A stretch of 30,237 nt of DNA from Rhodospirillaceae bacterium UBA4468 (GTDB lineage: Bacteria; Pseudomonadota; Alphaproteobacteria; Rhodospirillales; Casp-alpha2): assembly GCA_002389385.1 (NCBI GenBank), contig DGOK01000140.1, positions 15,517-45,753 on the forward strand, in the 5' to 3' direction. Positions 1-8,411 of this stretch are shown piece after piece. Numbering within the stretch: position 1 is the first letter of the stretch; each line of letters opens with the position of its first letter. The translations under genes and the position numbers were made by a program. Under the pieces are notes generated by a model that saw only the letters and a list, made by a program, of their open reading frames with translations, ran no database searches and was not told where the DNA came from.

Positions 1-1514
1 AGAATGTCGTTACCTACACCACCATCAAGGATATCGTTGCCTGTACCACCATCCAACTGATCGTCGCCGTAGCCACCAATCAACTCGTCATCGCCATCTT
101 CGCCAAACAATACATCGTTGTCAGCGTCTACAGCGAGATATGCCTCGGTGATAGGTGCAAAGGACAGGTCAATAACAACATCGTTGAAATCATTGTCGCT
201 ATAGCTGCTTGGCAAATCTTCAAAGCTAAGGCGAAGACCGCCTTCTTCGTTGCTTGATGACATCACATGAACAGTATCATCATCGTTCAGTGCAATGTTC
301 GCGCCTTCAGCTACTGAATGGTAGACGTCGCCACGGACGTCACGGGTCCAGCCCCAGTTATTTACATAAACAAGCTCAGGTGCATCGCTGCCGACAGTCG
401 CAGGTGAGACGTCCGCATTACGGAACTCGAAATGTCCGTTCTGCATATAGTTGAGATAATTTCTCGATGCGCCATTTGCGATGATAAATGTGCCGAAGCT
501 CTCACCAACACCAAGATCAAGGTCAACGGACGTTCCTGCGTCAGTGCCGCCCCAATTGCTAATGGAAGCATTTTTAAAGATGATGTTCACATCAGAAATT
601 GTGCTATCAGCACCAATTTTGTACATGCCAACTGTGTTACGGTAGCCAGCGCTTTCGCCAACAAACGTCATCGATACCTGATGATCACTCTCAAGATTGA
701 AGTGATCAGGATCAATACCCAAAGTCGTAGTATCGCTAAGGCTTGAAAGGTCATGCTCAATCACGCGCTCGCGCTCAACAAGAACTTCGCCCTCTGCGCC
801 ACCGATCAGTGTGTCATTACCTGCGCCGCCAGAAAGCGTGTCGTCACCGGTGTTACCATTAATTGTGTCGTCAAGATCGCAACCTTGGACAACGTCGTTG
901 CCGCCAAGTGCGTCATAAGCTTCGCCAGAACCATAATCGGGATCATCATCAGCAAGCACGACGGTGTCATCGTTTTCTGTGAACAATGGTGGAGGTGAAA
1001 TCGCTGTGACGTTAATGTCGTCCAAAAACCCACCACGACCGTCATCACGGCCGACAGCACGGAATTCAAGGCGTGTTGTATCGCCAGCGCCTTCAAGTTC
1101 GTATGTGAATGTTTGCCAATCGACAGTACGACCGCCATTTCCAGTAATCGTATCAATGACGACACCATTCCAGATGACTTCGATACCATTGGAATCAGCG
1201 CGGCTGTAAGGCGGAGGAGAATATTGGAATAAAACCGAAAAGGTACCTGTGCCTGATGTCGGTACTTCCTGGAAGATTGAAGAGTTCGTATCACGAGCAC
1301 CGCTACCGTCTAATTCGATATGGCGACGGCCTGCTGCGGACTTTGTCCACCAGCTGCTGCTTTTGATATCCGGGCCCGGGCCATCAGACGTTTGCCAGCC
1401 TGTGAGTTCGGCGTTGTGATGATGACGCCTACGGCTATGGCCGCTGTTCGTGTAGGTTACATCTTCAAAACTACCGTTTTATATCAAGTTTACACCGTAA
1501 ACTGGGTCATCCAT
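1..1514 (-). CDS. RTX/DUF4114 secreted protein, left-truncated, with in-frame TAA near its N-terminus
   Basis: The C-terminus lies beyond the left edge. Read from an ATG at 1514-1512, the frame gives MDDPVYGVNLI, then TAA at 1481-1479, then NGSFEDV and an open frame to base 1. The Asn-Gly-Ser-Phe-Glu strand begins a DUF642/CBM-like jelly roll (about residues 8-168, ending FLDDINV). A short block of Gly-Gly-x-Gly-x-Asp calcium repeats follows (about 210-240), then a DUF4114 domain with the typical FNDVVIDLSF ending (about 440-455), then more RTX nonapeptides running off the edge. Such proteins are normally exported by type I secretion and fold on calcium outside the cell; no ABC/MFP/TolC genes are in view. 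A GAAGGG ribosome site lies 10 bases before the ATG, so the start looks genuine and the TAA looks like a lesion. No ATG occurs in frame for roughly 300 codons after it. Family assignment is firm; the intactness of the gene is in doubt. Confidence 0.75.
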
Positions 1515-1744
1515 TGCTCATCAACCCTTCAAAAATTCAATTCGTCCGAAGCCGATTGGCAGCGGACGGTTTAGTTAGATAATATTTCTGATGGTGAACC
1601 TAGGGTTGGAACCTGATCTCAGCCTGACAAGTTGTCAGCATTTTATGAAAGTTTTAAGTCAATTGCCTGTGAGCGTTAGCATTACAAATCATACTTTCAT
1701 AGATCCAGTCCTAAAACAGCAATGCAGCAGATACGTTCAAGCAC

Positions 1745-2680
1745 CTAAGGCATTGCAACCATTATATCTAAAGGGAAATGGTCTGACCCTCCGGATGGAC
1801 CAAGTTTAACCTGAACGCTTATCTTCCCTTTGGTAAGAACGTGATCTATCGGGATACCAAATTTGCCCAATACTGTCGGCCAAGTTGCAAACCATGCCTT
1901 ATCTGGTTGCTCTGTCTCCGTTTCAGAGAGAAACGTATTAAATGCAGCAGACATTGGCGTTGCATTCATATCGCCAACCAGCAAAAACGGCACGTTGAAT
2001 GAAGCTGTGATTTTTCCAAGCTCTTTGGCTTGGCGATTTTGCCGCATCGCCCCATCTTCATCGGTAGCCTTGCGCATGTGAACGGCAACAGTTGCGAATG
2101 GACCAGATCCGTTAACGCTATCAAACTGCGCCCAAATTACGGGCGGTGTATCAGAAACAAGTTTTTTCGTCTGAACACTTTTCCACGGATGCTTGGATAA
2201 CAAAGAGATCGCACAACCAACATTATCACATTCTGGATTGTGGAATTGATAAGGGTATATGTCTTGGAGAGACGCCATGCCTTCACGCCATATTTCAGTT
2301 GGCTCGGCAATGACAACAATATCCGCATTTGCTTGCTGTAAATACTTGATCCCAAGATCTACTTCATTATTTGTATAGTGAATATTCCATGCAACGAGTT
2401 TAACGTTCGCATTTTCAACGCTTTCTGATGAGGCCAGAAAGTAAGGCAGAACTACAATCGCGTTTACAAGAATAACGATGAAATTTACAGCGAAGAGTGC
2501 GCCTTTTTGGCGAACAAGCCACGTTGCGCAAACGCCCAACACGCCAGCCAACATCATATGCAGATAAAAATGTGCGAACAGGTCTAGCCACCATGCCATA
2601 GAGCCAAACAAACCAAAAAGAGTTCCTGTGGCGTTGATCGCGGTGCAAACGACGAGCAAATAGAAGAAATACTTACGCAT
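1745..2680 (-). CDS. Membrane-anchored endonuclease/exonuclease/phosphatase (EEP) family protein
   Basis: 311 residues. The first about 90 hold three hydrophobic segments (about 4-22, 30-55, 60-82), then comes an EEP-fold domain outside the membrane. The full EEP catalytic set is visible: Asn in AWNIHY, Glu in IAEPTE, His in VAVHMRK, Asp-x-Asn in GDMNATP, Asp-His in GIPIDHV, and the C-terminal SDHFPL. Known relatives are Mg-dependent phosphodiesterases acting on DNA, phospholipids or phosphoinositides; the 'three helices plus EEP' layout is typical of YafD/VanY-like proteins of unknown substrate. It stands alone, 230 bases upstream of the RTX gene and 82 bases downstream of the MmcQ gene, all on the reverse strand, so co-transcription is possible but unproven. 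The fold and catalytic competence are well supported; the substrate is unknown. Confidence 0.88.
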   Translation of the reverse strand: MRKYFFYLLVVCTAINATGTLFGLFGSMAWWLDLFAHFYLHMMLAGVLGVCATWLVRQKGALFAVNFIVILVNAIVVLPYFLASSESVENANVKLVAWNIHYTNNEVDLGIKYLQQANADIVVIAEPTEIWREGMASLQDIYPYQFHNPECDNVGCAISLLSKHPWKSVQTKKLVSDTPPVIWAQFDSVNGSGPFATVAVHMRKATDEDGAMRQNRQAKELGKITASFNVPFLLVGDMNATPMSAAFNTFLSETETEQPDKAWFATWPTVLGKFGIPIDHVLTKGKISVQVKLGPSGGSDHFPLDIMVAMP

Positions 2681-2762
2681 TTGCGTTCATGCCCCGCCGT
2701 TCTCGCAAATGAAAGTCAAATCTCAGTCTGATTAAGGCCAAACGCGCACTGCTTCTTTTTCG

Positions 2763-3101
2763 TTAATCCGAGAGACACGATCCGATACGAGTCAGCAATA
2801 TAGGATTTAACTCTTCATCAGACAAACCCGGCTTATCGTAATGTTGTACCCACTTCATGCCGCGTGACGCTAGGTAAGGCGCAGGCCTTAGCCCAGGTTG
2901 ATCTTTAAGCATCTCGTAAGCGATATCAGACACCTTGAAAGTGATGCCTGGCTCAGTTTCTTGCTGCCACCCACCGATTGCAAAAACCTTATCAACAACC
3001 TTCCATATGTCAGCCCCTCCCCACTGAACGACATGCGATGTGGCCTTGAATGATCCGCAATAAGCATTGAACTCTTCGTACTTCAAAAACTGACCTTCCA
3101 T
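2763..3101 (-). CDS. MmcQ/YjbR family protein
   Basis: 112 residues, close to the usual 115-120 of MmcQ/YjbR (DUF419) proteins. The signature is a central Trp-rich beta region (VQWGGADIWKVVDKVFAIGG) followed by a C-terminal stretch with PAPYLASRGMKWVQHYD, matching the family's conserved 'aPY.a...WV' block. The fold resembles a double-wing DNA-binding motif (CyaY-like), but no biochemical role is established for the family. It has no signal peptide, so it is cytosolic. The start at 3101 is the only ATG giving a normal N-terminus. It sits between the wHTH remnant and the EEP gene, which gives no functional hint. Confidence 0.85.
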   Translation of the reverse strand: MEGQFLKYEEFNAYCGSFKATSHVVQWGGADIWKVVDKVFAIGGWQQETEPGITFKVSDIAYEMLKDQPGLRPAPYLASRGMKWVQHYDKPGLSDEELNPILLTRIGSCLSD

Positions 3102-3459
3102 ATCTTGAGATGATGTATATTTATCAAACCATAATTGACGTATATTAACCTATTGTATTTTAAGGGAATTATTCAATTCTTTGATGCGTGGAATTGCCGC
3201 ATCCAAATGATCATACAATTTGTTATTTGCGCGACTTAAACTTGAATTGTGAAACAGTCACATATTGTTCCAGTTTGCTATGTCTTGCCGCAAATAGAAC
3301 AACATCGTAGAGGAGTGTCTCACCTATTTATGTTCAGTCCAGAATCAAATCAGGTTATCCCAAATTGGATAGGAATGTTGTAGGCGTTCGCGCCTGCATC
3401 ATTTACATCAGAACTACTCTAAATGAACTCGCCTAAAGCTCGCCTAAAGAAAGAATATA
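3102..3459. other. AT-rich intergenic region between divergent MmcQ gene and wHTH remnant
   Basis: 358 bases with no convincing gene. The right end holds an 11-base perfect tandem repeat just before the wHTH start. On the reverse strand two short fragments in different frames (about 34 codons near 3318-3217 and about 30 codons near 3246-3160) read as plausible protein, but neither has a start or a recognisable family. They could be a decayed gene or chance. Promoters for both neighbours must lie here; none could be picked out with confidence. Confidence 0.4.
3428..3449. repeat. 11-base perfect tandem repeat upstream of wHTH remnant
   Basis: CTCGCCTAAAG occurs twice head to tail, ending 10 bases before the ATG of the winged-helix remnant. 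The 11-base period is about one helical turn, which would suit an autoregulatory operator, but it may equally be a small duplication in a decaying locus. Confidence 0.6.
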
Positions 3460-3861
3460 ATGCCTCCTCTCGCAGCCGCTAACGGATTGACCAATCATCG
3501 CGCGTCTAAACGAGATGATTTTTTTCATTCAGCAGAGGCAATGTTGGGGATCGTCTCGCAGATTGATCAAATTTTCACTGATCAAAAAAGTTATCATTTG
3601 ATGACAACAATCGCGATTTTATTCTGCTCTCAAAAGCAAGGGTACGACATCGATATTTAGGCATTTGCCGCTGCCTTGGACGTCCCTCGTACAAGTGCGC
3701 ATCGGTTGTTACAAGATTGGCAACGCCAGAACGTTCTCACGCTTAAAAAGGATGGTCGCAAGACAACGATCCATCTCACAGCAGGGTCATTAGACCGTTT
3801 GGTGAATTTTCTGGATTATTTTATGACGACAACGGCAAGTATTCATAAAAAAGACAAATGA
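3460..3861 (+). pseudogene. MarR-like winged-helix regulator, split by an in-frame TAG
   Basis: Two open segments share one frame: 3460-3657 (MPPLAAANGL...QGYDIDI) and 3661-3858 (AFAAALDVPRTSAHRLLQDW...), separated only by TAG at 3658-3660. Joined, they give about 133 residues that read smoothly as a winged helix-turn-helix: an N-terminal helical part (EAMLGIVSQIDQIF), a recognition-helix region with PRTSAHRLLQDWQRQNVLTL, a basic wing (KKDGRKTTIHLT) and a C-terminal dimer helix. The stop falls right before the HTH, so the first piece has no DNA-binding part. No strong Shine-Dalgarno precedes 3460, and an internal ATG/TTG restart would give at most half a protein. The target is unknown. The gene converges with fbp. 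A sequence error at one base would restore it. Confidence 0.65.
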
Positions 3862-3873
3862 CGCTAAAGCGTC
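3847..3873 (-). terminator. Rho-independent terminator of fbp
   Basis: Read on the reverse strand just after the fbp stop, GACGC-TTTA-GCGTC (3873-3860) forms a perfect 5-bp stem followed by ATTTGTCTTTTTT. The T run lies inside the tail of the wHTH remnant. Confidence 0.65.
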
Positions 3874-3885
3874 GACCGAAGCCGA

Positions 3886-4914
3886 CTAACCCGCATCAAA
3901 TTCTGTATGATAATCTATCAGTCGCTGTACTTCATTCTTTGCACCAATGATCACGGGGACCCGTTGATGAAGGCCTGTTGGCTGAACATCAAGAATACGC
4001 TCACGACCGGTTGATGCCATGCCGCCAGCTTGTTCAACAATAAATGACATGGGGTTCGCTTCGTAAAGCAAACGAAGACGTCCACCCTTCTCGCGAATTT
4101 TTTCGTCGATCGGGTACATGAAGATACCGCCGCGTGTGATGATCCGGTGAACATCAGCGACCATCGCAGCAACCCAACGCATATTGAAATTCTTTCCGCG
4201 AGGCCCTTCCGTGCCATCCAGGCACTCATCGATGTAACGTTTTACCGGAGGCTCCCAGAAGCGCTGATTAGATGCATTAATCGCAAATTCCTGCGTGTCT
4301 TCTGGAATTGTCATATTTGAATGCGTTAGAACAAACTCACCGATTTCAGGGTTCAACGTGAAACCGTTAACACCATTACCTGTGGTTAAGACCATCATGG
4401 TCGCTGGGCCAAAAAGCACATATCCAGCACAGAGCTGGTCGGCGCCTTTTTGCATGAAATCGTTGGTCAGATCTGCATCATGCTCATCGGGAATTTTACA
4501 AATTGAAAAAATTGTGCCCATGGGGCCGTTCACTTCAATATTCGACGAGCCATCAAGGGGATCAAAAATCAGCAGGTAATTACCGCGTTGAAGCTTGTTT
4601 GGAACGGGATAAACGTCGACCATTTCTTCCGATGCCATCGCAAAGAGCTGCCCGCCCTGCTCGCACCAGTTAATCGCCAGTTCATTGGACAAGACATCCA
4701 ATTGCTTTTGGGATTCATCTTGAATATTGATGCCAACGGCTGCACCAAGGTCGCCAGATAACGCACCGCGCCTTACCAAGTTAGCGATGCCTTTACATGC
4801 TGATGACACGTCATCAAGTAGGAGTGTAAATTCACCTGTTGTACCGGTGATCTGCGTCTGTTGACGCATAATGAAATGCTTTAATGTCTCGCGATACTTC
4901 ACGCTATCCCCCAA
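3886..4914 (-). CDS. fbp: Class I fructose-1,6-bisphosphatase
   Basis: 342 residues, usual length for bacterial class I FBPase. It hydrolyses fructose 1,6-bisphosphate to fructose 6-phosphate in gluconeogenesis, in the cytosol with Mg2+. The metal-site motifs are intact: ASEEM (about 94-98) and FDPLDGSSNIEVNGPMGTIF (117-136), plus the C-terminal substrate region with YEANPMSFIVEQAGG and GRERILDVQPTGLHQRVP. The start at 4914 gives the normal N-terminus (TLKHFIMRQQ). It stands alone, is followed by a clear terminator, and is separated from the dCMP deaminase by 93 bases. With the nearby GlpX homologue lacking active-site residues, this is likely the main FBPase of the cell; that last point is inference. 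Confidence 0.96.
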   Translation of the reverse strand: MGDSVKYRETLKHFIMRQQTQITGTTGEFTLLLDDVSSACKGIANLVRRGALSGDLGAAVGINIQDESQKQLDVLSNELAINWCEQGGQLFAMASEEMVDVYPVPNKLQRGNYLLIFDPLDGSSNIEVNGPMGTIFSICKIPDEHDADLTNDFMQKGADQLCAGYVLFGPATMMVLTTGNGVNGFTLNPEIGEFVLTHSNMTIPEDTQEFAINASNQRFWEPPVKRYIDECLDGTEGPRGKNFNMRWVAAMVADVHRIITRGGIFMYPIDEKIREKGGRLRLLYEANPMSFIVEQAGGMASTGRERILDVQPTGLHQRVPVIIGAKNEVQRLIDYHTEFDAG

Positions 4915-4931
4915 TAACCATTATGACCTTG

Positions 4932-4945
4932 TGAGCCAAAGCTCA
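4932..4945. terminator. Small hairpin between fbp and dCMP deaminase
   Basis: TGAGC-CAAA-GCTCA is a perfect 5-bp stem in the 93-base gap downstream of the dCMP deaminase gene. No T run follows on the reverse strand, so it is only a weak terminator candidate. Confidence 0.25.
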
Positions 4946-5007
4946 GCATGCCTTAAAACGTTGATTAGCATAGCCATAACGGAACGCCAACGCGGATTTG
5001 ACGATTT

Positions 5008-5472
5008 TTATACGTCTAGAATATCAACCGTAACGCCAGCTTCTTCAAACATCTGCGATGAAATCTTGAATTGCGTTTTCCAAGGTTCTTTTGATGTGTC
5101 GGGCGTTGGTGAAACAATTCGCTTAATCCCGGCCTGAATGATCAAGACGGCACACCGTGCACAGGGCGGCAAAGGTGTAACATAAAGCGTGCAGCCATCA
5201 GCCTGGTTGCCCGCAAACATCAATGCATTGGTTTCAGCGTGAACAACCATTTCATACTTGATGGAGCGGTCTTCCAGACGATCAGCAGTATCCTGAACTC
5301 CGAATGGAAACCCATTAAAGCCCGTAGACACGACCCGCTTATTGCGAGGATCAACAATTGCGGCGCCAACTTTAGTCGAAGGATCTTTGGACCATTGGGC
5401 AATAAAACCCGCCAACTCCATAAAACGTTTGTCCCATTTCGCGTTGTGGATCTCTAAATTATTAGACGTCAT
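5008..5472 (-). CDS. dCMP deaminase family protein
   Basis: 154 residues of the zinc-dependent cytidine/deoxycytidylate deaminase fold. The zinc site is complete: His-Ala-Glu (78-80, general-base Glu80) and Pro-Pro-Cys-Ala-Arg-Cys (102-107). The N-terminus (KWDKRFMELAGFIAQWSKDPSTKVGA) and GFNGFPFG match deoxycytidylate deaminases, which make dUMP for thymidylate synthesis; an activity on other deoxycytidines cannot be excluded. It starts only 2 bases after the recJ stop, so it is translated from the recJ mRNA. Pairing of nucleotide supply with a repair exonuclease fits the operon. Confidence 0.9.
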   Translation of the reverse strand: MTSNNLEIHNAKWDKRFMELAGFIAQWSKDPSTKVGAAIVDPRNKRVVSTGFNGFPFGVQDTADRLEDRSIKYEMVVHAETNALMFAGNQADGCTLYVTPLPPCARCAVLIIQAGIKRIVSPTPDTSKEPWKTQFKISSQMFEEAGVTVDILDV

Positions 5473-5474
5473 TT

Positions 5475-7325
5475 TTATCGTTCCCCATCTTCTGCTCCGC
5501 CGAGCGCCAATGCTGCGTCTTCAAGATGAAACTTAACACGTGTTCGCCCCTGCCAGGTATCAGCTTTTAAGCGACCCGCCGCATGAATAGTCTGATCACG
5601 TGATGACAACAGTAGATCACCAAGTGGCGTGCCGACAACGCGGAACGCAATCCCCTCCAACGTTCCACCACCAGAACTCGCTGCCAGAGAGAAACGGATA
5701 TGATCTTTGCCAACAATATCGGAAAATGTAAGGCGTGCTGCCTTCAGAGCAAACCGAGGTTCCGGGTTGCCTGGACCGAATGGGGCTAACCTGGATACTT
5801 CTTCAGCTAATTCAACGGTTGCACCACGAATAGATAGCGCGCCTTCTAGGCGTAAATCCGGGCTTACAGCCCCGCCGCCACTTTGTTGTTCAACACGCTC
5901 ATCAAGAAATGCGCGAAAATCATTCAGACCTTCGGTTGCCAATGAGAATCCTGCGGCCATCGCATGGCCACCACCTTTGATCAGAAAGCCTTTCTGTCTG
6001 GCAGCAATGACGGCTACGCCAAGATCAACACCGATCACAGACCGACCCGACCCCGTACCCTCAGCACCGTTCAATGCAATCACACAGGCAGGCCGGCTAT
6101 AACGTTCGACAAGTCGGCTCGCAACAATTCCAACCACGCCCGGATGCCATCCTTCATCAGCGACAACAACGACAGACCCCAGTTCCTTCATCGCTTCGAC
6201 TTGTTGTAGAGCCCCTTCGAAAACTGCCGCTTCGATATCACGGCGCTCGCCATTCAAGATATCAAGCCGCGTCGCAATGGCAGATGCTTTTGCCGTGTCA
6301 TTGGTGCGCAAGAGATCAGCACCTAGACCGGCCTCGCCAATACGACCACCTGCATTGATCCGAGGACCAAGCACAAATCCCAAATGATAGGCTTCGGGCG
6401 CAGAATTTATACCGGCGATATCGCCTAAGGCCCGCAAGCCAATATTATCCCGCTTGGCCATAACTTTGAGGCCCTGCACGACAAAGGCGCGGTTAATTCC
6501 CTCAAGCTTCATGACATCACAGACGGTGCCTAAAGCCACGAGATCAAGCCATCTTGTGAGCACAGGCTCAGTTCGGCCATCCGTCCAAAACCCACGCTGA
6601 CGCAAGCTTCTGTTCGTAGCAATGGCCAACATGAATGCAAGGCCTGCTGTACATAAGTGGCCGTATACACGGTCCTCATCCATCCGGTTTGGATTAACGA
6701 GAGCATAGACGTCAGGAAGCTGGCTTTCCGCCTCATGGTGGTCAATGACGAGAATTTCGAGCCCCTCGTCCTTGCCTGCTTTAAGTGAGTCGAATGCCGT
6801 TGTGCCGCAATCAAGCATGAGCACAACTTTTGCATCTTGTTCTGCAAGCTTCTTCATCGCACTTGCGGATGGTCCATACCCTTCTTTGATCCGGTCCGGG
6901 ATATAGACGATAGGTTCGGTGCCACAAGCCCGAAGGAAGCGCGCTAAAACAGCCGATGATGTTGCGCCATCAACATCATAATCGGCAAAAATAGCGATTT
7001 TCTCGTTCGCTTGAATAGCATCTGCGAGGCGGTCTGCTGCCTTGTCCATATCGACAAATCGGCTGGGATCCGGCAGCAAGTCTTTGAGCGTTGGTGACAG
7101 GAACTTCTCGGCATCATCAATGCCGATGCCACGCCCTGCAAGAACACGTGCAACAATATCGGGAAGCCCTAAAGCCTGAGACATGGCCAAGGCTGCGCGT
7201 TCATCTGTTTCGCGCATAACCCACTTACGACCCAGGGCAGAATGTGTAACACCAGCAAAAGCTGGCTTAGCATTCACGTCCAGGAGCTTGGGGTCAGCCG
7301 ACTGGAGGTCGGCGGGTGAAGTCAT
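5475..7325 (-). CDS. recJ: Single-stranded-DNA-specific exonuclease RecJ
   Basis: 616 residues, full length. RecJ degrades single-stranded DNA 5'-3' in recombination (RecFOR) and mismatch repair, using Mn/Mg bound by DHH-family motifs. Visible motifs: DYDVDG (115-120), LDCGTT (171-176), DHH in ILVIDHHEAE (191-200), the DHHA1 motif with GGHAMAAGF near residue 446, and a C-terminal OB-like domain. The N-terminal FAGVTHSALGRKW segment is typical of alphaproteobacterial RecJ, which supports the start at 7325. The start overlaps the glpX-like gene by 32 bases, so the two are translationally coupled; the dCMP deaminase follows after 2 bases. Confidence 0.97.
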   Translation of the reverse strand: MTSPADLQSADPKLLDVNAKPAFAGVTHSALGRKWVMRETDERAALAMSQALGLPDIVARVLAGRGIGIDDAEKFLSPTLKDLLPDPSRFVDMDKAADRLADAIQANEKIAIFADYDVDGATSSAVLARFLRACGTEPIVYIPDRIKEGYGPSASAMKKLAEQDAKVVLMLDCGTTAFDSLKAGKDEGLEILVIDHHEAESQLPDVYALVNPNRMDEDRVYGHLCTAGLAFMLAIATNRSLRQRGFWTDGRTEPVLTRWLDLVALGTVCDVMKLEGINRAFVVQGLKVMAKRDNIGLRALGDIAGINSAPEAYHLGFVLGPRINAGGRIGEAGLGADLLRTNDTAKASAIATRLDILNGERRDIEAAVFEGALQQVEAMKELGSVVVVADEGWHPGVVGIVASRLVERYSRPACVIALNGAEGTGSGRSVIGVDLGVAVIAARQKGFLIKGGGHAMAAGFSLATEGLNDFRAFLDERVEQQSGGGAVSPDLRLEGALSIRGATVELAEEVSRLAPFGPGNPEPRFALKAARLTFSDIVGKDHIRFSLAASSGGGTLEGIAFRVVGTPLGDLLLSSRDQTIHAAGRLKADTWQGRTRVKFHLEDAALALGGAEDGER

Positions 7326-8271
7326 GATTTGCCTCGATAACCCGGTACGTACCGGTTAATGAACGAACGACAAGGGATTGGCTTATTGCACCGCCTGGTA
7401 AACTGCGAATACCATTTAACATAGGCCCGTAAGTCACTCCAGTTGCAGCAAAAGTTACACTTCCACTTGCCATGTCTTGTTCGGTATAAACTTTATCAAA
7501 ATCTTCGATTCCAACATCATGTGCGATCTTTCGGTCTTCATCACGACGTGCAAATAAACGTCCCTGCATTTGTCCGCCAAAGCCTCGAAGGCCAGCTGCA
7601 GCAAGCACGCCTTGGGGTGCGCCACCAATGCCTAAATACATATCGACCCCGCCCTCAGGTAATGCGGCGGCCATAGCACCTGCCACGTCACCACCAAGGA
7701 TCAAACGAACACGTGCGCCTGCCTCCCTGACCTTTTCCAAAAGTGAACCGTGCCGGGGCCTATCTAGCATACAAACAACCAGGTCTGATACAGGGACAGA
7801 TTTTGCGTCTGCTAAAGCTTTAAGGTTTTCTTCGGGGCTGCGGTCTATGTCGACCAGTCCCAATGGGAGCCCGGGGCCAATCGCGATTTTGTCCATATAA
7901 ATATCGGGGACTTTGAGAAACGCACCACCTTCTACCATGGCGGCTGTTGATGTCGCATTCGGTCCACCACGTGCTACGATGCTGGCGCCTTCAAGGGCAA
8001 CGATCGCAACGTCAACGTTTGGCCCCTCGCCTGTCCCAACGGTTTCGTTTAAAAAGAACTTTTCAGCTTCACCCTCGCGCCCTTCGCCAACACAAATAGT
8101 GCCATTGATGGCCAAGCTACCGAGCAATTCATGCGCAGCGCCAATCGCGGCTTGGTCTGCTTGCATGTGGTCACCGGAGCCCATATGTCTCCAGGCAGCC
8201 AAAGCCGCAGCTTCGGTGACACGCACCAGTTCCAAGGATAAATTTCGATCTTTTGCAGCAGGTTCAGACAT
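7294..8271 (-). CDS. glpX: GlpX-like class II FBPase homologue lacking key active-site residues
   Basis: 325 residues aligned end to end with GlpX class II fructose-1,6-/sedoheptulose-1,7-bisphosphatase. Landmarks are LELVRVTEAAALAAW, ADQAA, NGTICVGEGR, VGTGEG, PDIYMDKIAIGPG, LDRPRH and FAATGVTYG. Compared with E. coli GlpX as I recall its sequence and numbering, the metal-binding residues Asp33, Glu57 and Glu88 are kept (here Asp39, Glu63, Glu94). However, the DPxEGT core reads VALEGA (91-96), losing Asp85 and Thr90; GGAPEGV reads GGAPQGV, so Glu213 is Gln220; DGD reads GGD (Gly194); and Lys29 is His35. The frame is intact and lies in the conserved order aminotransferase-hom-glpX-recJ, 140 bases after hom and overlapping recJ. 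Loss of FBPase activity is inferred; a regulatory or new catalytic role is open. Confidence 0.9.
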   Translation of the reverse strand: MSEPAAKDRNLSLELVRVTEAAALAAWRHMGSGDHMQADQAAIGAAHELLGSLAINGTICVGEGREGEAEKFFLNETVGTGEGPNVDVAIVALEGASIVARGGPNATSTAAMVEGGAFLKVPDIYMDKIAIGPGLPLGLVDIDRSPEENLKALADAKSVPVSDLVVCMLDRPRHGSLLEKVREAGARVRLILGGDVAGAMAAALPEGGVDMYLGIGGAPQGVLAAAGLRGFGGQMQGRLFARRDEDRKIAHDVGIEDFDKVYTEQDMASGSVTFAATGVTYGPMLNGIRSLPGGAISQSLVVRSLTGTYRVIEANHDFTRRPPVG

Positions 8272-8411
8272 AATAATTCTTTATCGCTATCAGTGTTTTA
8301 AAAAAGCACCAACCGAGATAATCCCGATAATATTAGGCACATAAAGCGCTTACAAAGATGCTATACTGGGAATTCAGCCAATACCACCGTGAATGACACG
8401 ATGCTGGCGGC

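Noticed and set aside
806..1300. 164-codon reverse frame inside the RTX gene
   Set aside because: It is out of frame with the RTX/DUF4114 coding frame, has no recognisable domain, and overlaps it entirely.
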